From the NCBI GenBank assembly GCA_007117255.1, contig SKGU01000009.1, forward strand, positions 1 to 8,936: a stretch of DNA of 8,936 bases, written 5' to 3'. Positions within the stretch are counted from its first letter, which is position 1. Every line of letters begins with the position of its first letter. This DNA comes from Natronohydrobacter sp. (lineage in GTDB: Bacteria; Pseudomonadota; Alphaproteobacteria; Rhodobacterales; Rhodobacteraceae). The notes beneath the pieces are model-generated. The model had not been told where the DNA came from and did no database searches. It saw only the letters and a program-made list of their open reading frames with translations. The position numbers and the translations under genes are program-made. Positions 1-6,312 of this stretch are shown here, in pieces.

Positions 1-197
1 CGGATGCGGCCCTGACGCGCCACGGCATCAAGGATCGGCATATTGTGGATCGAGATCACACCGAAGATGGTGCTTACCCCTATTTCGGCCAGATAGCGGG
101 CAATGTATTCGCCCACAGTTTCCGGCAGCGGTGTCGCATCGGCTGGGGCTGTTGCTGGGGCGATTTCGGGGCGCGCCTTGTCAAGCAGGTTTTCCAT
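1..197 (-). CDS. ThDP-dependent enzyme (acetolactate synthase-like), N-terminal fragment
   Basis: This gene runs off the left edge; only its first 65 codons are visible. After a low-complexity Ala/Pro/Thr leader (residues 10-25) comes TVGEYIARYLAEIGVSTIFG (27-46), then a stretch containing ISIHNMPILDAV. This is the typical start of the N-terminal (pyrimidine-binding) domain of thiamine-diphosphate enzymes such as acetolactate synthase, benzoylformate decarboxylase and related carboligases or lyases. The catalytic Glu and the cofactor-binding domain would lie outside the window, so the reaction cannot be stated. The start ATG (195-197) has an AGGAAG ribosome binding site just upstream, lying in the 12-bp gap after the dehydrogenase stop. 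It is the fifth gene of the leftward operon. It could act on a 2-oxo acid released by meta-cleavage; that role is inferred from position only. Confidence 0.8.
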   Translation of the reverse strand, partial: MENLLDKARPEIAPATAPADATPLPETVGEYIARYLAEIGVSTIFGVISIHNMPILDAVARQGRI

Positions 198-209
198 AGT
201 CTTCTTCCT

Positions 210-995
210 TTAGATATGCCGAGACAGGCCGCCCGAAACATCGAGCTGTGCGCCGGTGATGTAGCTTGCGGCCTTGCTGCCTAGAAAGGCGATCGCCGCA
301 GCCGCTTCTTCGGGCTCCCCTAGGCGGCCCAGCGGGATGCCCTTGTCGCGCGCCAATGCGCCATACCATTCGCTGCGGCTGACAGACTGATCGGCGCGTT
401 CGGCAAAGCGGCGCGTCCATTGACCAGACCCCACCAGCCCCAGCAGCACCGAATTCACCCGCACATCTGGGGCAAGCTCGATGCTCAGCGATTTGAGCAG
501 GTTCTGCACCCCGGCCCGCGCCGACGATGTGCAGACCATGTGCTTTTCCGGCTGATAGGCCAGCAGCGAGTTTACTGCCACAATGGCACCTTTGGCACTG
601 CGCAGCATTGGCAGAAAGGCCCGGATCGGATGAATCTGGCTGAAAAGCTTGAGGTCATATTCGGCGCGCCAGTCATCGTCGCTTGTGTCGGCAAAGGTCG
701 ACTGCCGCCCCTGTCCGGCATTGTTGACCAGAAGATCGCACCCCCCGAACCGGCTCTCGACGTCTTGCGCGAAGCCCTGCACTGCCTCGGGGTCAAGCAC
801 CGAAAAGGCGCGCGCAAGAACCCTGTCATCGCCGTGATCACGCGCCAATAGCTGCGCCACATCGTTCAGCCGCCCTTCGTTGCGCGCACAAAGCGCCACG
901 CGCGCGCCCTGTTCCAGCAGCAGTCGCACCGTGGCCAGCCCGATGCCCGAAGAACCGCCGGTCACAACCGCGCTCATGCCTTCATAGGGTTTCAT
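210..995 (-). CDS. Short-chain dehydrogenase/reductase with non-canonical catalytic tetrad
   Basis: A 261-residue protein of normal classical-SDR length. The nucleotide-binding motif TGGSSGIG (12-19) and the structural NNAG (91-94) are intact, and the C-terminal Y-I-T-G-x-x-L-D-V-S-G-G segment (245-256) is typical. The active site is unusual. Ser143 is in place, but the expected Tyr 13 residues later is Thr156, the Lys four residues after that is Arg160 (TSSAR instead of YxxxK), and the usual tetrad Asn is Lys116. The fold and the NAD(P) site therefore look sound, while normal Tyr/Lys chemistry cannot operate. Atypical SDR subgroups with Arg in place of Lys exist, so it may be functional with altered chemistry. 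Its start overlaps the dioxygenase stop as ATGA, which suggests translational coupling. AAAGGA precedes the ATG by about 6 nt. Its physiological substrate is unknown; oxidation of a ring-cleavage or diol intermediate is a guess from context. Confidence 0.93.
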   Translation of the reverse strand: MKPYEGMSAVVTGGSSGIGLATVRLLLEQGARVALCARNEGRLNDVAQLLARDHGDDRVLARAFSVLDPEAVQGFAQDVESRFGGCDLLVNNAGQGRQSTFADTSDDDWRAEYDLKLFSQIHPIRAFLPMLRSAKGAIVAVNSLLAYQPEKHMVCTSSARAGVQNLLKSLSIELAPDVRVNSVLLGLVGSGQWTRRFAERADQSVSRSEWYGALARDKGIPLGRLGEPEEAAAAIAFLGSKAASYITGAQLDVSGGLSRHI

Positions 996-1918
996 GTCGC
1001 ATCCTTTCCGCTGCGCAGTTCAGGCCAGCCCGGATCAGGGCGGCCCTGCATGATGGCGCGTTGCGCCGATGTCGGCGGGCCTGCGGTCATCCAGCGGTCC
1101 ATCGCTTCGGGGTCGTCGCGCGACCAGACCTGTGCTTCGTGGGTGTCCTCGTCGATTTGCTGCAATTCGCTGGTGAATTCGATCACGAAGCCTGAGGGCG
1201 AGCAGAAATAGGCAAAAGGGTTGTCCCCCGGCCCGTGCCGCCCCGGCCCCCAGGTGGGCACGATGCCCTTCTGTTTCATTCGCCCGATCGAGCGCATGAA
1301 TTCATTCAGTGTCGGCAATTCAAACGCGACATGATTGACGCTTGGATATTGCCCGCGCACCAGCGCAATCGAATGATGATCAGACGCGCAGCGCAAGAAC
1401 ACCATCTGATCAGCGCTGTAATCCGATACGCGAAAGCCCAGCACATCACGATACCAGGCTTCCAGCCCGTCCATATCGGCAGTGTTCAGCACCACATGGC
1501 TGACCTTTTTCGGCCGCGCCCATTCATCAAGCGGTGCTGTGTCACGCGCTTCGCAGCGAAAACGCAGGCGGCGATCATCGGGGTCGAGCATCTCGAAGCC
1601 CCAGCCGCTGGCAAAATCATCAAACGGGGCTGGATCACCCAGCACGGTCGCCCCGGCGGCCACGACCTGCGCGTGCAGCGCGGCCATTGCGGCGCGGTCG
1701 GGCATGGCAAAATGGACATATTCGATGCCATAGACCGGACCTTCCGTCAGCCCGTATATGAAAGGCTCCGTTCCGGTGCCGCGCAGCCAGACAGTGCCGT
1801 TTTCCTCATGTGCAAGGGACAAGCCCCAATTGTCGATATAGAAGTCGCGGGTGGCGGTGATGCCCGGTGCCCGCATGACGATGCCGCGCAATGCGGCGAC
1901 GCGAACTGTTTCGGTCAT
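992..1918 (-). CDS. Type I extradiol (catechol-type) ring-cleavage dioxygenase, VOC fold
   Basis: A 308-residue protein with two VOC (vicinal oxygen chelate) modules, at about residues 9-122 and 137-250, plus a C-terminal tail. Such enzymes use Fe(II) and O2 to cleave a catechol-like ring next to the diol. The second module carries the full active-site set: metal ligands His141 (SHVVL), His196 (NHVAFE) and Glu247 (IEF), plus likely second-sphere His181, His228 (GRHG) and Tyr237. The spacing of residues 181, 196, 228, 237 and 247 closely follows the 195/210/241/250/260 pattern of 2,3-dihydroxybiphenyl dioxygenase. Module 1 lacks an obvious metal triad, as is usual. The start ATG (1916-1918) is preceded by a GGGAGAGG ribosome binding site and overlaps the hydrolase stop (TAATG). 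An in-frame extension of 46 codons upstream is Arg/Pro-rich shadow sequence inside the hydrolase gene and was discarded. The substrate cannot be read from the sequence. Confidence 0.92.
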   Translation of the reverse strand: MTETVRVAALRGIVMRAPGITATRDFYIDNWGLSLAHEENGTVWLRGTGTEPFIYGLTEGPVYGIEYVHFAMPDRAAMAALHAQVVAAGATVLGDPAPFDDFASGWGFEMLDPDDRRLRFRCEARDTAPLDEWARPKKVSHVVLNTADMDGLEAWYRDVLGFRVSDYSADQMVFLRCASDHHSIALVRGQYPSVNHVAFELPTLNEFMRSIGRMKQKGIVPTWGPGRHGPGDNPFAYFCSPSGFVIEFTSELQQIDEDTHEAQVWSRDDPEAMDRWMTAGPPTSAQRAIMQGRPDPGWPELRSGKDAT

Positions 1919-2730
1919 TATTCCTCTCCCTGTTGCTGGCGCATGGCCGCTGTGATGATCCGGGCCAGTGCCGCGGGTGCTTGTTGGGGGGCCGCGTGGC
2001 CAATTTGCGGCAGCAGCGCGAAATGGTGTCCTGCGGCGGGGTGCAGCGCGTCCCACACGCCGCGCGATTGGGCGGGCGGGGTGACGATATCTTCTGCGCC
2101 CACGACAATCGTGACTGGCACGCGCAGGTGCTGCGCAGTGCCCGCCAGATTGCCAGAGGCCAGCATCCGCACTGCCTGAGCGTAGCCGGGAAGGCGGATC
2201 TTTGCCATCGCATCAGTAATCGCAGCGACAAGATCGGGATTTGCGTCAGGATCATGCACCAGCCGCGCGGCACGCGCGCGGGCGAAGGCAGCTGCCCCCA
2301 TCTGCTCCAGATCGGCAAGCCGTGCGGAGGCCTTTGGGGGCAGGGCCGCGCCGGGTGTCACGCCCATGCCCTGTGCGCAGGACACAAGGATCAGCCCGGC
2401 CACCTGCTGTGGGTGACGCGCCGCATAATCCGCTGCGATCAGCGTGCCCAGCGAATGGCCCAGCAGGTAAAACGGCCCCAATCCCAGCGCCGCGACCAGT
2501 GCCGCCAGCGCATCGGCATAATCGCCAGCGACAGGCCAGTCAGACGCCAGCGGCTGGCTGTCGCCATAGCCGGGGGCGGACCATGCGATCAGGCGCAGAT
2601 CATCCGGCAGATGCGCGGCCAACGCGTCAAAGCCACGCGGGTCAGAGCCGATGCCATGCAGACAGACCAGCACCGGCCCTGAGCCGGGACGTTCCCGCCA
2701 GGCTATGCCATTGGTCATGTGCATGCGCAT
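1918..2730 (-). CDS. Alpha/beta-hydrolase, candidate meta-cleavage-product hydrolase
   Basis: A 270-residue alpha/beta-hydrolase. It shows the oxyanion-hole segment LVCLHGIG (21-28), the nucleophile elbow GHSLG with Ser93, an acidic residue at Asp213 in VVGAEDIVTP, and the catalytic His at 245 (IGHAAP), spaced as in the MhpC/BphD and enol-lactonase type families. Because it sits one base ahead of an extradiol dioxygenase gene, hydrolysis of the C-C bond in the ring-cleavage product is the most economical role; an esterase, lactonase or deformylase role is also possible. I chose the ATG at 2728-2730, which follows the cupin stop by 14 bp and has GGGGA and AGG just upstream. ATGs two and four codons later are alternatives. 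A longer in-frame start at 2832 would overlap the cupin coding region and adds no family-like sequence. Confidence 0.88.
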   Translation of the reverse strand: MRMHMTNGIAWRERPGSGPVLVCLHGIGSDPRGFDALAAHLPDDLRLIAWSAPGYGDSQPLASDWPVAGDYADALAALVAALGLGPFYLLGHSLGTLIAADYAARHPQQVAGLILVSCAQGMGVTPGAALPPKASARLADLEQMGAAAFARARAARLVHDPDANPDLVAAITDAMAKIRLPGYAQAVRMLASGNLAGTAQHLRVPVTIVVGAEDIVTPPAQSRGVWDALHPAAGHHFALLPQIGHAAPQQAPAALARIITAAMRQQQGEE

Positions 2731-2744
2731 CGCCTGTTCCCCGC

Positions 2745-3299
2745 TTATTTCGACGGACGTTTGATCTTTGAGACCGGGTGATCCGCCGGATAGGTCGGGG
2801 TCACCGGCTTGGGGTTGCCAATCATCACGCACATCAGCGCTTCCTCAATCCCTTCATTGCGCAACCCGCGATAGAGCCCCGGCGGCACCGAGATGATGTC
2901 GCGCTCGGTCAGCACAGTCTCGATCATCTCGCCCTTGTGTTCGATGAAAAGGCGGATCTTGTGGCCCTTGAGGATAAAAAACACTTCCTCGGCATCGCGG
3001 TGAATATGCAGCGGCCCTTCGCAGCCTGCCGGAAGGACCATCGTAGAAAAGGTGAAATGCTCGGCCGGGACGACGTTTTCGTCATCGGTGATGCCGGTTG
3101 CGCCGGTGCCGATATAGCGCATCTGCGCGCGGCGGTATTTCGGGTCATAATCGGCCTGAAATTTCAGCGCATCCCAGTCAAGCGTGCGGGTTTCATAGCG
3201 CGCAACGCGGCTTTCGATCCATTCCCCAAGCGTTTTGCCTGCGGGGATCTGCACATCTTCGGGTTCGACAGACGGGAATTTCATAGGTGCTGCGGTCAT
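2745..3299 (-). CDS. Cupin-domain protein with altered metal motif
   Basis: A 184-residue protein, the first gene of the leftward operon. A region of about 80 residues without a motif I recognise precedes a single cupin barrel. Cupin motif 1 is well conserved: Gly95, His98, His100, Glu105 and Gly112 (LHIHRDAEEVFFILKG). Motif 2 (PPGLYRGLRN, 139-148) has Arg144 where the metal-binding His is normally found, leaving two His and one Glu as possible ligands. It could be a metal-dependent oxygenase or isomerase with a reduced ligand set, or a non-catalytic or sensing cupin. I cannot assign a reaction. The start at 3297-3299 is supported by AAAGGAG about 9 nt upstream. Upstream in-frame ATGs fall in the promoter and operator region and were rejected. 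Its leading place in the operon suggests a role in the same pathway. Confidence 0.9.
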   Translation of the reverse strand: MTAAPMKFPSVEPEDVQIPAGKTLGEWIESRVARYETRTLDWDALKFQADYDPKYRRAQMRYIGTGATGITDDENVVPAEHFTFSTMVLPAGCEGPLHIHRDAEEVFFILKGHKIRLFIEHKGEMIETVLTERDIISVPPGLYRGLRNEGIEEALMCVMIGNPKPVTPTYPADHPVSKIKRPSK

Positions 3300-3356
3300 T
3301 GTTATCGCTCCTTTACTGGGTGCCGTGGATAAATTGGCAGAAGGGGTATCAGGTTC

Positions 3357-3378
3357 GATCATATGTTCATATATGATC
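3357..3378. promoter_or_regulatory. Palindromic candidate operator, leftward arm
   Basis: A perfect inverted repeat with 8-bp arms GATCATAT and ATATGATC separated by 6 bp (gttcat). Its interior on the minus strand reads ATATGAACAT, a 10-mer that recurs exactly on the plus strand at 3522-3531. It lies just downstream of the predicted leftward start site (about 3385), a place where a bound protein would block transcription. That it is an operator is inference; the symmetry and the repeat are seen directly. Confidence 0.6.
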
Positions 3379-3391
3379 AGTGTGTGCAATT

Positions 3392-3420
3392 TTGATAATC
3401 TCATCAGGCAGTGTTGTCAA
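3392..3420 (-). promoter_or_regulatory. Predicted sigma70-type promoter for the leftward operon
   Basis: On the minus strand, TTGACA (3420-3415) is followed after 17 bp by TATCAA (3397-3392), a full -35 match and a 4/6 -10 match. Transcription would begin near 3385, giving a leader of about 85 nt before the cupin ATG at 3299. The leader contains the palindrome at 3357-3378. Confidence 0.5.
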
Positions 3421-3476
3421 TTACTGAAAGCCATTGACGGGCCGACTTTGTTTTGCTTGCGACCCAAAATCAGGGG

Positions 3477-3506
3477 TTGACAGTTGCGATTGGGCCGAAA
3501 TATTAT
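3477..3506 (+). promoter_or_regulatory. Predicted sigma70-type promoter for the rightward operon
   Basis: TTGACA (3477-3482) is followed after 18 bp by TATTAT (3501-3506), a 6/6 -35 match and a 5/6 -10 match. The predicted start is near 3513, leaving about 42 nt before the monooxygenase ATG at 3555. One TATGAAC box overlaps the -10 and a second lies just after the start site, consistent with repression. Bases 3421-3476, between the two divergent promoters, show no further motif I can name. Confidence 0.6.
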
Positions 3507-3531
3507 GAACGAAGCGTGCAAATATGAACAT
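3504..3531 (+). promoter_or_regulatory. Pair of TATGAAC boxes, candidate operators of the rightward promoter
   Basis: TATGAAC occurs at 3504-3510, overlapping the -10, and again at 3523-3529, just after the predicted start. The two copies are 19 bp apart, close to two helical turns. The second copy extends to ATATGAACAT (3522-3531), identical to the reverse complement of 3363-3372 in the leftward palindrome. A shared regulator of both arms is inferred; its family is unknown. Confidence 0.5.
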
Positions 3532-3544
3532 TTTGAGGGGGAAT

Positions 3545-3549
3545 GGAGG
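3545..3549 (+). promoter_or_regulatory. Ribosome binding site that fixes the monooxygenase start
   Basis: GGAGG lies 5 nt before the ATG at 3555. This favours 3555 over the in-frame ATG at 3543, whose own codon overlaps this site and which has a GAGGGGGA run directly next to it, too close to be ideal. Confidence 0.7.
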
Positions 3550-3554
3550 TCGCA

Positions 3555-4685
3555 ATGACAGTTTTAACGATCGCAATCTGCGGCGGTGGCGTGGGTGGCA
3601 TGGCCGCAGCCATTGCCCTGCGCGCGCAAGGCCACGATGTCACGATATATGAACAGGCACCCCAGTTCGGTCGTGTGGGTGCGGATGTGAACCTGACCCC
3701 GAATGCCGTGCATGCGCTGGACCGCCTTGGTGTCGGCGACAAACTTCGCGAAAACGCCGCGCGTCCGACCCATCGAATCAGTCGCACATGGGATACCGGC
3801 GAAGAAACCTCGCGCCTGCCCATGAGCTCGGAAGCTGAAACGCGCTATGGTGCGCCCCAATTGACCATCCATCGCGCAGACTTACTTGCTGCACTGGAAG
3901 AAAAGCTGCCAGAGGGTGTGGTCAAGTTTGGTGTCCGCGTAACCGATATCTCGCAAGATGCTGACAAGGCGCATGTGCGTTTCGATGACGGGCAGGAAAA
4001 AAGCTTCGATCTGGTCATTGGTGCAGATGGCATTCATTCCGCTGTGCGTACCGCGCTTTTCGGGCCGGATGCCCCGAAATTCACCGGCCTTGTGTCGTGG
4101 CGCGCGGTGTTTCCGCGCGAACGTGCCGGCGATATCCGCGATCTGGATGCCTTCACCAAATGGTGGGGTCCGACATCTGACCGACAGATCGTGACCTTCC
4201 CGCTGACACATGGCACGGAAATCTTCGTCTTTGCCACCAATGCGCAAGAAGGCTGGACCGAAGAGGGCTGGACCCTGCCCGGCGACATTGAAGAGCTGCG
4301 CGCCGCATATGCTGATTTCCACCCAGAGGCTCGCGCCTTGCTTGATGCCTGTGACAGCGTCACCCGTTCCGCGCTGCATGTGCGCGAACCGATGGAGCGC
4401 TGGTCAACGGGCCGCGCGACATTGCTGGGCGATGCCGCGCATCCGATGGTGCCATTCATGGCGCAGGGGGCCTGCATGGCAATCGAGGACGCCGTCGTTC
4501 TGGCCCGCGCGGTCGAGGGGTGCAGCAGCGCCGATCTGCCTGTCGCCCTGCAACGCTATGAAAATGCGCGCATTCCGCGCACTGCAGAAATCCAGCGCTC
4601 TTCGCTGGCCAATGAATGGCTCAAATCCAAGGGCAATGCGGATTGGGTTTATGGCTATCACGCATGGTCGGCAGAACTAGCCTGA
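3555..4685 (+). CDS. FAD-dependent aromatic hydroxylase (class A; salicylate / 6-hydroxynicotinate type)
   Basis: A 376-residue class A flavoprotein monooxygenase, which would use NAD(P)H and O2 to hydroxylate an aromatic ring in the cytoplasm. The Rossmann fingerprint is GGGVGG (10-15), with Glu33 at the end of the second strand for the FAD ribose. HRADL (106-110) matches the conserved flavin-contacting Arg region, the DG motif is GADGIHSAVR (156-165), and the GD motif is GDAAHPMVPFMAQGA (292-306). No signal peptide is seen. The C-terminal WVYGY ending and the GDAAHPM..MAQGA pattern remind me of 6-hydroxynicotinate 3-monooxygenase, salicylate hydroxylase and 3-hydroxybenzoate 6-hydroxylase relatives; which one cannot be decided by eye. 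As first gene of the rightward arm, facing an extradiol dioxygenase, it plausibly produces the diol that is cleaved. The alternative start at 3543 adds four residues. Confidence 0.92.
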   Translation: MTVLTIAICGGGVGGMAAAIALRAQGHDVTIYEQAPQFGRVGADVNLTPNAVHALDRLGVGDKLRENAARPTHRISRTWDTGEETSRLPMSSEAETRYGAPQLTIHRADLLAALEEKLPEGVVKFGVRVTDISQDADKAHVRFDDGQEKSFDLVIGADGIHSAVRTALFGPDAPKFTGLVSWRAVFPRERAGDIRDLDAFTKWWGPTSDRQIVTFPLTHGTEIFVFATNAQEGWTEEGWTLPGDIEELRAAYADFHPEARALLDACDSVTRSALHVREPMERWSTGRATLLGDAAHPMVPFMAQGACMAIEDAVVLARAVEGCSSADLPVALQRYENARIPRTAEIQRSSLANEWLKSKGNADWVYGYHAWSAELA

Positions 4686-4695
4686 CACAGTGTCA
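4683..4695. repeat. 13-bp palindrome at the monooxygenase stop codon
   Basis: TGACAC and GTGTCA flank a single central A; the first three bases are the monooxygenase stop codon. The loop is too short for a stable terminator and no T-run follows. It could be a protein-binding site in the 44-bp gap before dctP, or chance. Confidence 0.35.
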
Positions 4696-4729
4696 ACGAA
4701 CACCCCAAAAAACCAACAGGGAGACAACA

Positions 4730-5698
4730 ATGAAAACGCTTTTGAAATCCACCCTCATGGGCGCGGCAATGCTGTCGCTGGCAGGGACAGCGCTGGCTGA
4801 AGTTCGGCTCAATGCTGTATCCTTCGCGCCCGCGGCAGCTGATATCTCGCAGGGGTTTCACCATTTCGTCGAACGCATCAATACCGAATTCGAAGGCGAG
4901 TTGCACATCAACTGGCGGGGCGGGCCAGAAGTCATCCCGCCCTTCGAGCAAGGAAATGCCGTGCGCGCCGGTTCCATCGACATGGCTTTTGTCAGCCCCA
5001 GCTTCTATGAAGGGCTGCTGCCGTCGGCAGCGACGCCGAACCTGTCGCTGAAATCTTTCGAGGAAATCCGCGACAGCGGCTATTTCGAGCGCATGGCAGA
5101 AATCCACCGCGAGGTCGGGCTTGAACTGATCGGCGAAGTGCCCGCCAGCGAGGTGCAATTCTACATCTTCCTGAATCGTCCGATCGACACGATCGAGGAT
5201 CTGACCGATCGTCGCATCCGAGTGTTCCCGACCGTTCTGCCCTTCGTGCGAGCGTTGGGGGCAGAACCCATCGTGATGCCGCAAGAGGAAATCTTCACTG
5301 CAATGGAACGCGGTCTTGTGGATGGTTTTGTGCGCGGCTCGGTCGGCTGGGCCGAACAGTTCAAGGGCGTTGTCACCCATTACATCGCCCCAAGCTTCTA
5401 TCGCGCCGGTTTCCCGATTCTGGCCAATCCGCGCGCTTGGGCACGCCTTGACGCCGACCTGCAAGCCCGCGTTGTGGATTTCATCATGACCGATCTGGCG
5501 CCTGAAATCGACGGGATGTGGGATGAGATGCTGGCGACAGGCGACGCGCAGATGGAAGCCGCTGGGTTCGAGCGGATCACCCTCGAAGGTGAGGCCGCCG
5601 AAGCCTATCTGAACGCCGCGCTGGATGCCGCCTGGGCGGCAATGGCAGAGCGCGCGCCCGCACATGCCGACGAGTTGCGCGGCTTTATGGTGGACTGA
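4730..5698 (+). CDS. dctP: TRAP transporter periplasmic substrate-binding protein (DctP family)
   Basis: A 322-residue secreted binding protein. The Sec signal peptide (KTLLKS, a hydrophobic run, then ALA before Glu24) predicts cleavage after residue 23. The mature part follows the DctP layout. IRVFP (163-167) carries Arg164, aligned with the arginine that in this family usually grips the ligand carboxylate, and is followed by ALGAEPIVMPQEEIF and ERGLVDG (up to about 189). It would capture an organic acid in the periplasm and pass it to the membrane pair DctQ/DctM, driven by an ion gradient. The ligand cannot be read from sequence; an aromatic or other carboxylate or sulfonate fits the neighbours. 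The start at 4730 has AGGGAG 6 nt upstream and gives a clean signal peptide. A longer frame opening at 4616 overlaps the monooxygenase and was rejected. It lies 44 bp after the monooxygenase. Confidence 0.95.
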   Translation: MKTLLKSTLMGAAMLSLAGTALAEVRLNAVSFAPAAADISQGFHHFVERINTEFEGELHINWRGGPEVIPPFEQGNAVRAGSIDMAFVSPSFYEGLLPSAATPNLSLKSFEEIRDSGYFERMAEIHREVGLELIGEVPASEVQFYIFLNRPIDTIEDLTDRRIRVFPTVLPFVRALGAEPIVMPQEEIFTAMERGLVDGFVRGSVGWAEQFKGVVTHYIAPSFYRAGFPILANPRAWARLDADLQARVVDFIMTDLAPEIDGMWDEMLATGDAQMEAAGFERITLEGEAAEAYLNAALDAAWAAMAERAPAHADELRGFMVD

Positions 5699-5706
5699 GA
5701 CATGTT

Positions 5707-5739
5707 GCGCGGGCAGGCTGTGACGCAACTTGCCCGCGC
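5707..5739 (+). other. GC-rich stem-loop between dctP and dctQ
   Basis: GCGCGGGCA (5707-5715) pairs perfectly with TGCCCGCGC (5731-5739) across a 15-nt loop. No T-run follows, so it is not a standard intrinsic terminator. In this 95-bp gap it could stabilise the upstream dctP message or attenuate dctQM, keeping binding protein in excess. The structure is seen; the role is inference. Confidence 0.55.
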
Positions 5740-5750
5740 GCACTGATACA

Positions 5751-5764
5751 CAAGCTTAGGCTTG
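5751..5764 (+). other. Small hairpin upstream of dctQ
   Basis: CAAGC and GCTTG (5-bp arms) enclose the 4-nt loop TTAG. It lies 18 nt before the dctQ AGGAG site (5783-5787). It is weak and may be chance, but with the larger stem at 5707-5739 it makes the gap more structured than other gaps here. Confidence 0.25.
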
Positions 5765-5793
5765 CAAATCTTGTCCAGCTACAGGAGTCGGCC

Positions 5794-6312
5794 ATGCCCG
5801 CCGCCATCGCTCAGACCTATCGCCGCGTGATGGCTGCCGCAGGCTATCTGAATTTTGGCCTAGCCCTTATTGCTGCGGCTGTCCTGTTCACTGTGACGAT
5901 GATGATCTTCGCCGAAGTCAGTTGGCGCTATTTGGGCGGGCGCTCTCAGCTTTGGGTGACAGAAGTCAGCGAGTATTCGCTCCTCTATATCACGTTTCTT
6001 GCCGCGCCATATCTGCTTCAGAACAACCGCCATGTCACAGTTGACCTGTTGATTTCCGGTCTCAGCGGAAATAGCGCGCGTGCCCTGCGCGTTATCATAG
6101 CGCTGCTTGGTGGCGCACTATGCGTGATGCTGACCATCAAGGGGGTACAGCTCGTGCTGGACCAATATGCGATGGGGATGCGGCGCATCTCGGTCATGGC
6201 ACCGCGAAGCTGGTATATCTTTGCGGCCGTACCCATCGGCACCGGATTGATGGCGCTGCAATTCCTTGATCAGATAATAGCTGCGATCAGCGACCGGCAG
6301 GAGAAAACGTAA
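5794..6312 (+). CDS. dctQ: TRAP transporter small membrane subunit (DctQ family)
   Basis: A 172-residue protein of usual DctQ length. Four hydrophobic segments lie at about residues 20-40, 60-76, 97-116 and 138-158. Between the first and second are the family's acidic residues (TEVSEYS, Glu57 and Glu60), and FLAAPYLL..NRHVTVDLL (68-86) matches the typical DctQ segment in which a Gly/Ala-rich helix leads to a basic-His-Val-x-Val-Asp motif. It forms the inner-membrane complex with DctM. The start at 5794 follows AGGAG by 6 nt. Its TAA stop shares one base with the dctM ATG (TAATG), so translation of the two subunits is probably coupled. Confidence 0.93.
   Translation: MPAAIAQTYRRVMAAAGYLNFGLALIAAAVLFTVTMMIFAEVSWRYLGGRSQLWVTEVSEYSLLYITFLAAPYLLQNNRHVTVDLLISGLSGNSARALRVIIALLGGALCVMLTIKGVQLVLDQYAMGMRRISVMAPRSWYIFAAVPIGTGLMALQFLDQIIAAISDRQEKT

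Noticed and set aside
1919..2056. A 46-codon N-terminal extension of the dioxygenase.
   Set aside because: It is Arg/Pro/Gly-rich, lies within the hydrolase gene, and the ATG at 1918 has a strong ribosome binding site and family-like start.
1235..2179. A 314-codon plus-strand open frame across the dioxygenase and hydrolase genes.
   Set aside because: It spans the junction of two well-supported minus-strand genes, and its translation shows no domain.
2731..2832. A 34-codon N-terminal extension of the alpha/beta-hydrolase.
   Set aside because: It would overlap the cupin coding sequence by nearly 90 bp and adds no alpha/beta-hydrolase sequence; the ATG at 2730 sits well placed in the 14-bp gap after the cupin stop.
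3505..3558. A 17-codon open frame (ATG at 3505) whose stop overlaps the monooxygenase start as ATGA, like a leader peptide.
   Set aside because: Its ATG lies within the predicted -10 element, upstream of the predicted transcription start, and it lacks a ribosome binding site. It would matter only if transcription began further upstream.
4658..5743. A 361-codon open frame antisense to dctP.
   Set aside because: It is a typical shadow frame of high-G+C coding DNA: its translation is His/Gln/Arg-rich with no recognisable domain, and dctP on the other strand has a signal peptide and family motifs.
5707..5764. Intrinsic terminator after dctP.
   Set aside because: The stem is strong but no T-run follows, and dctQM clearly belong to the same transporter, so full termination here is unlikely.
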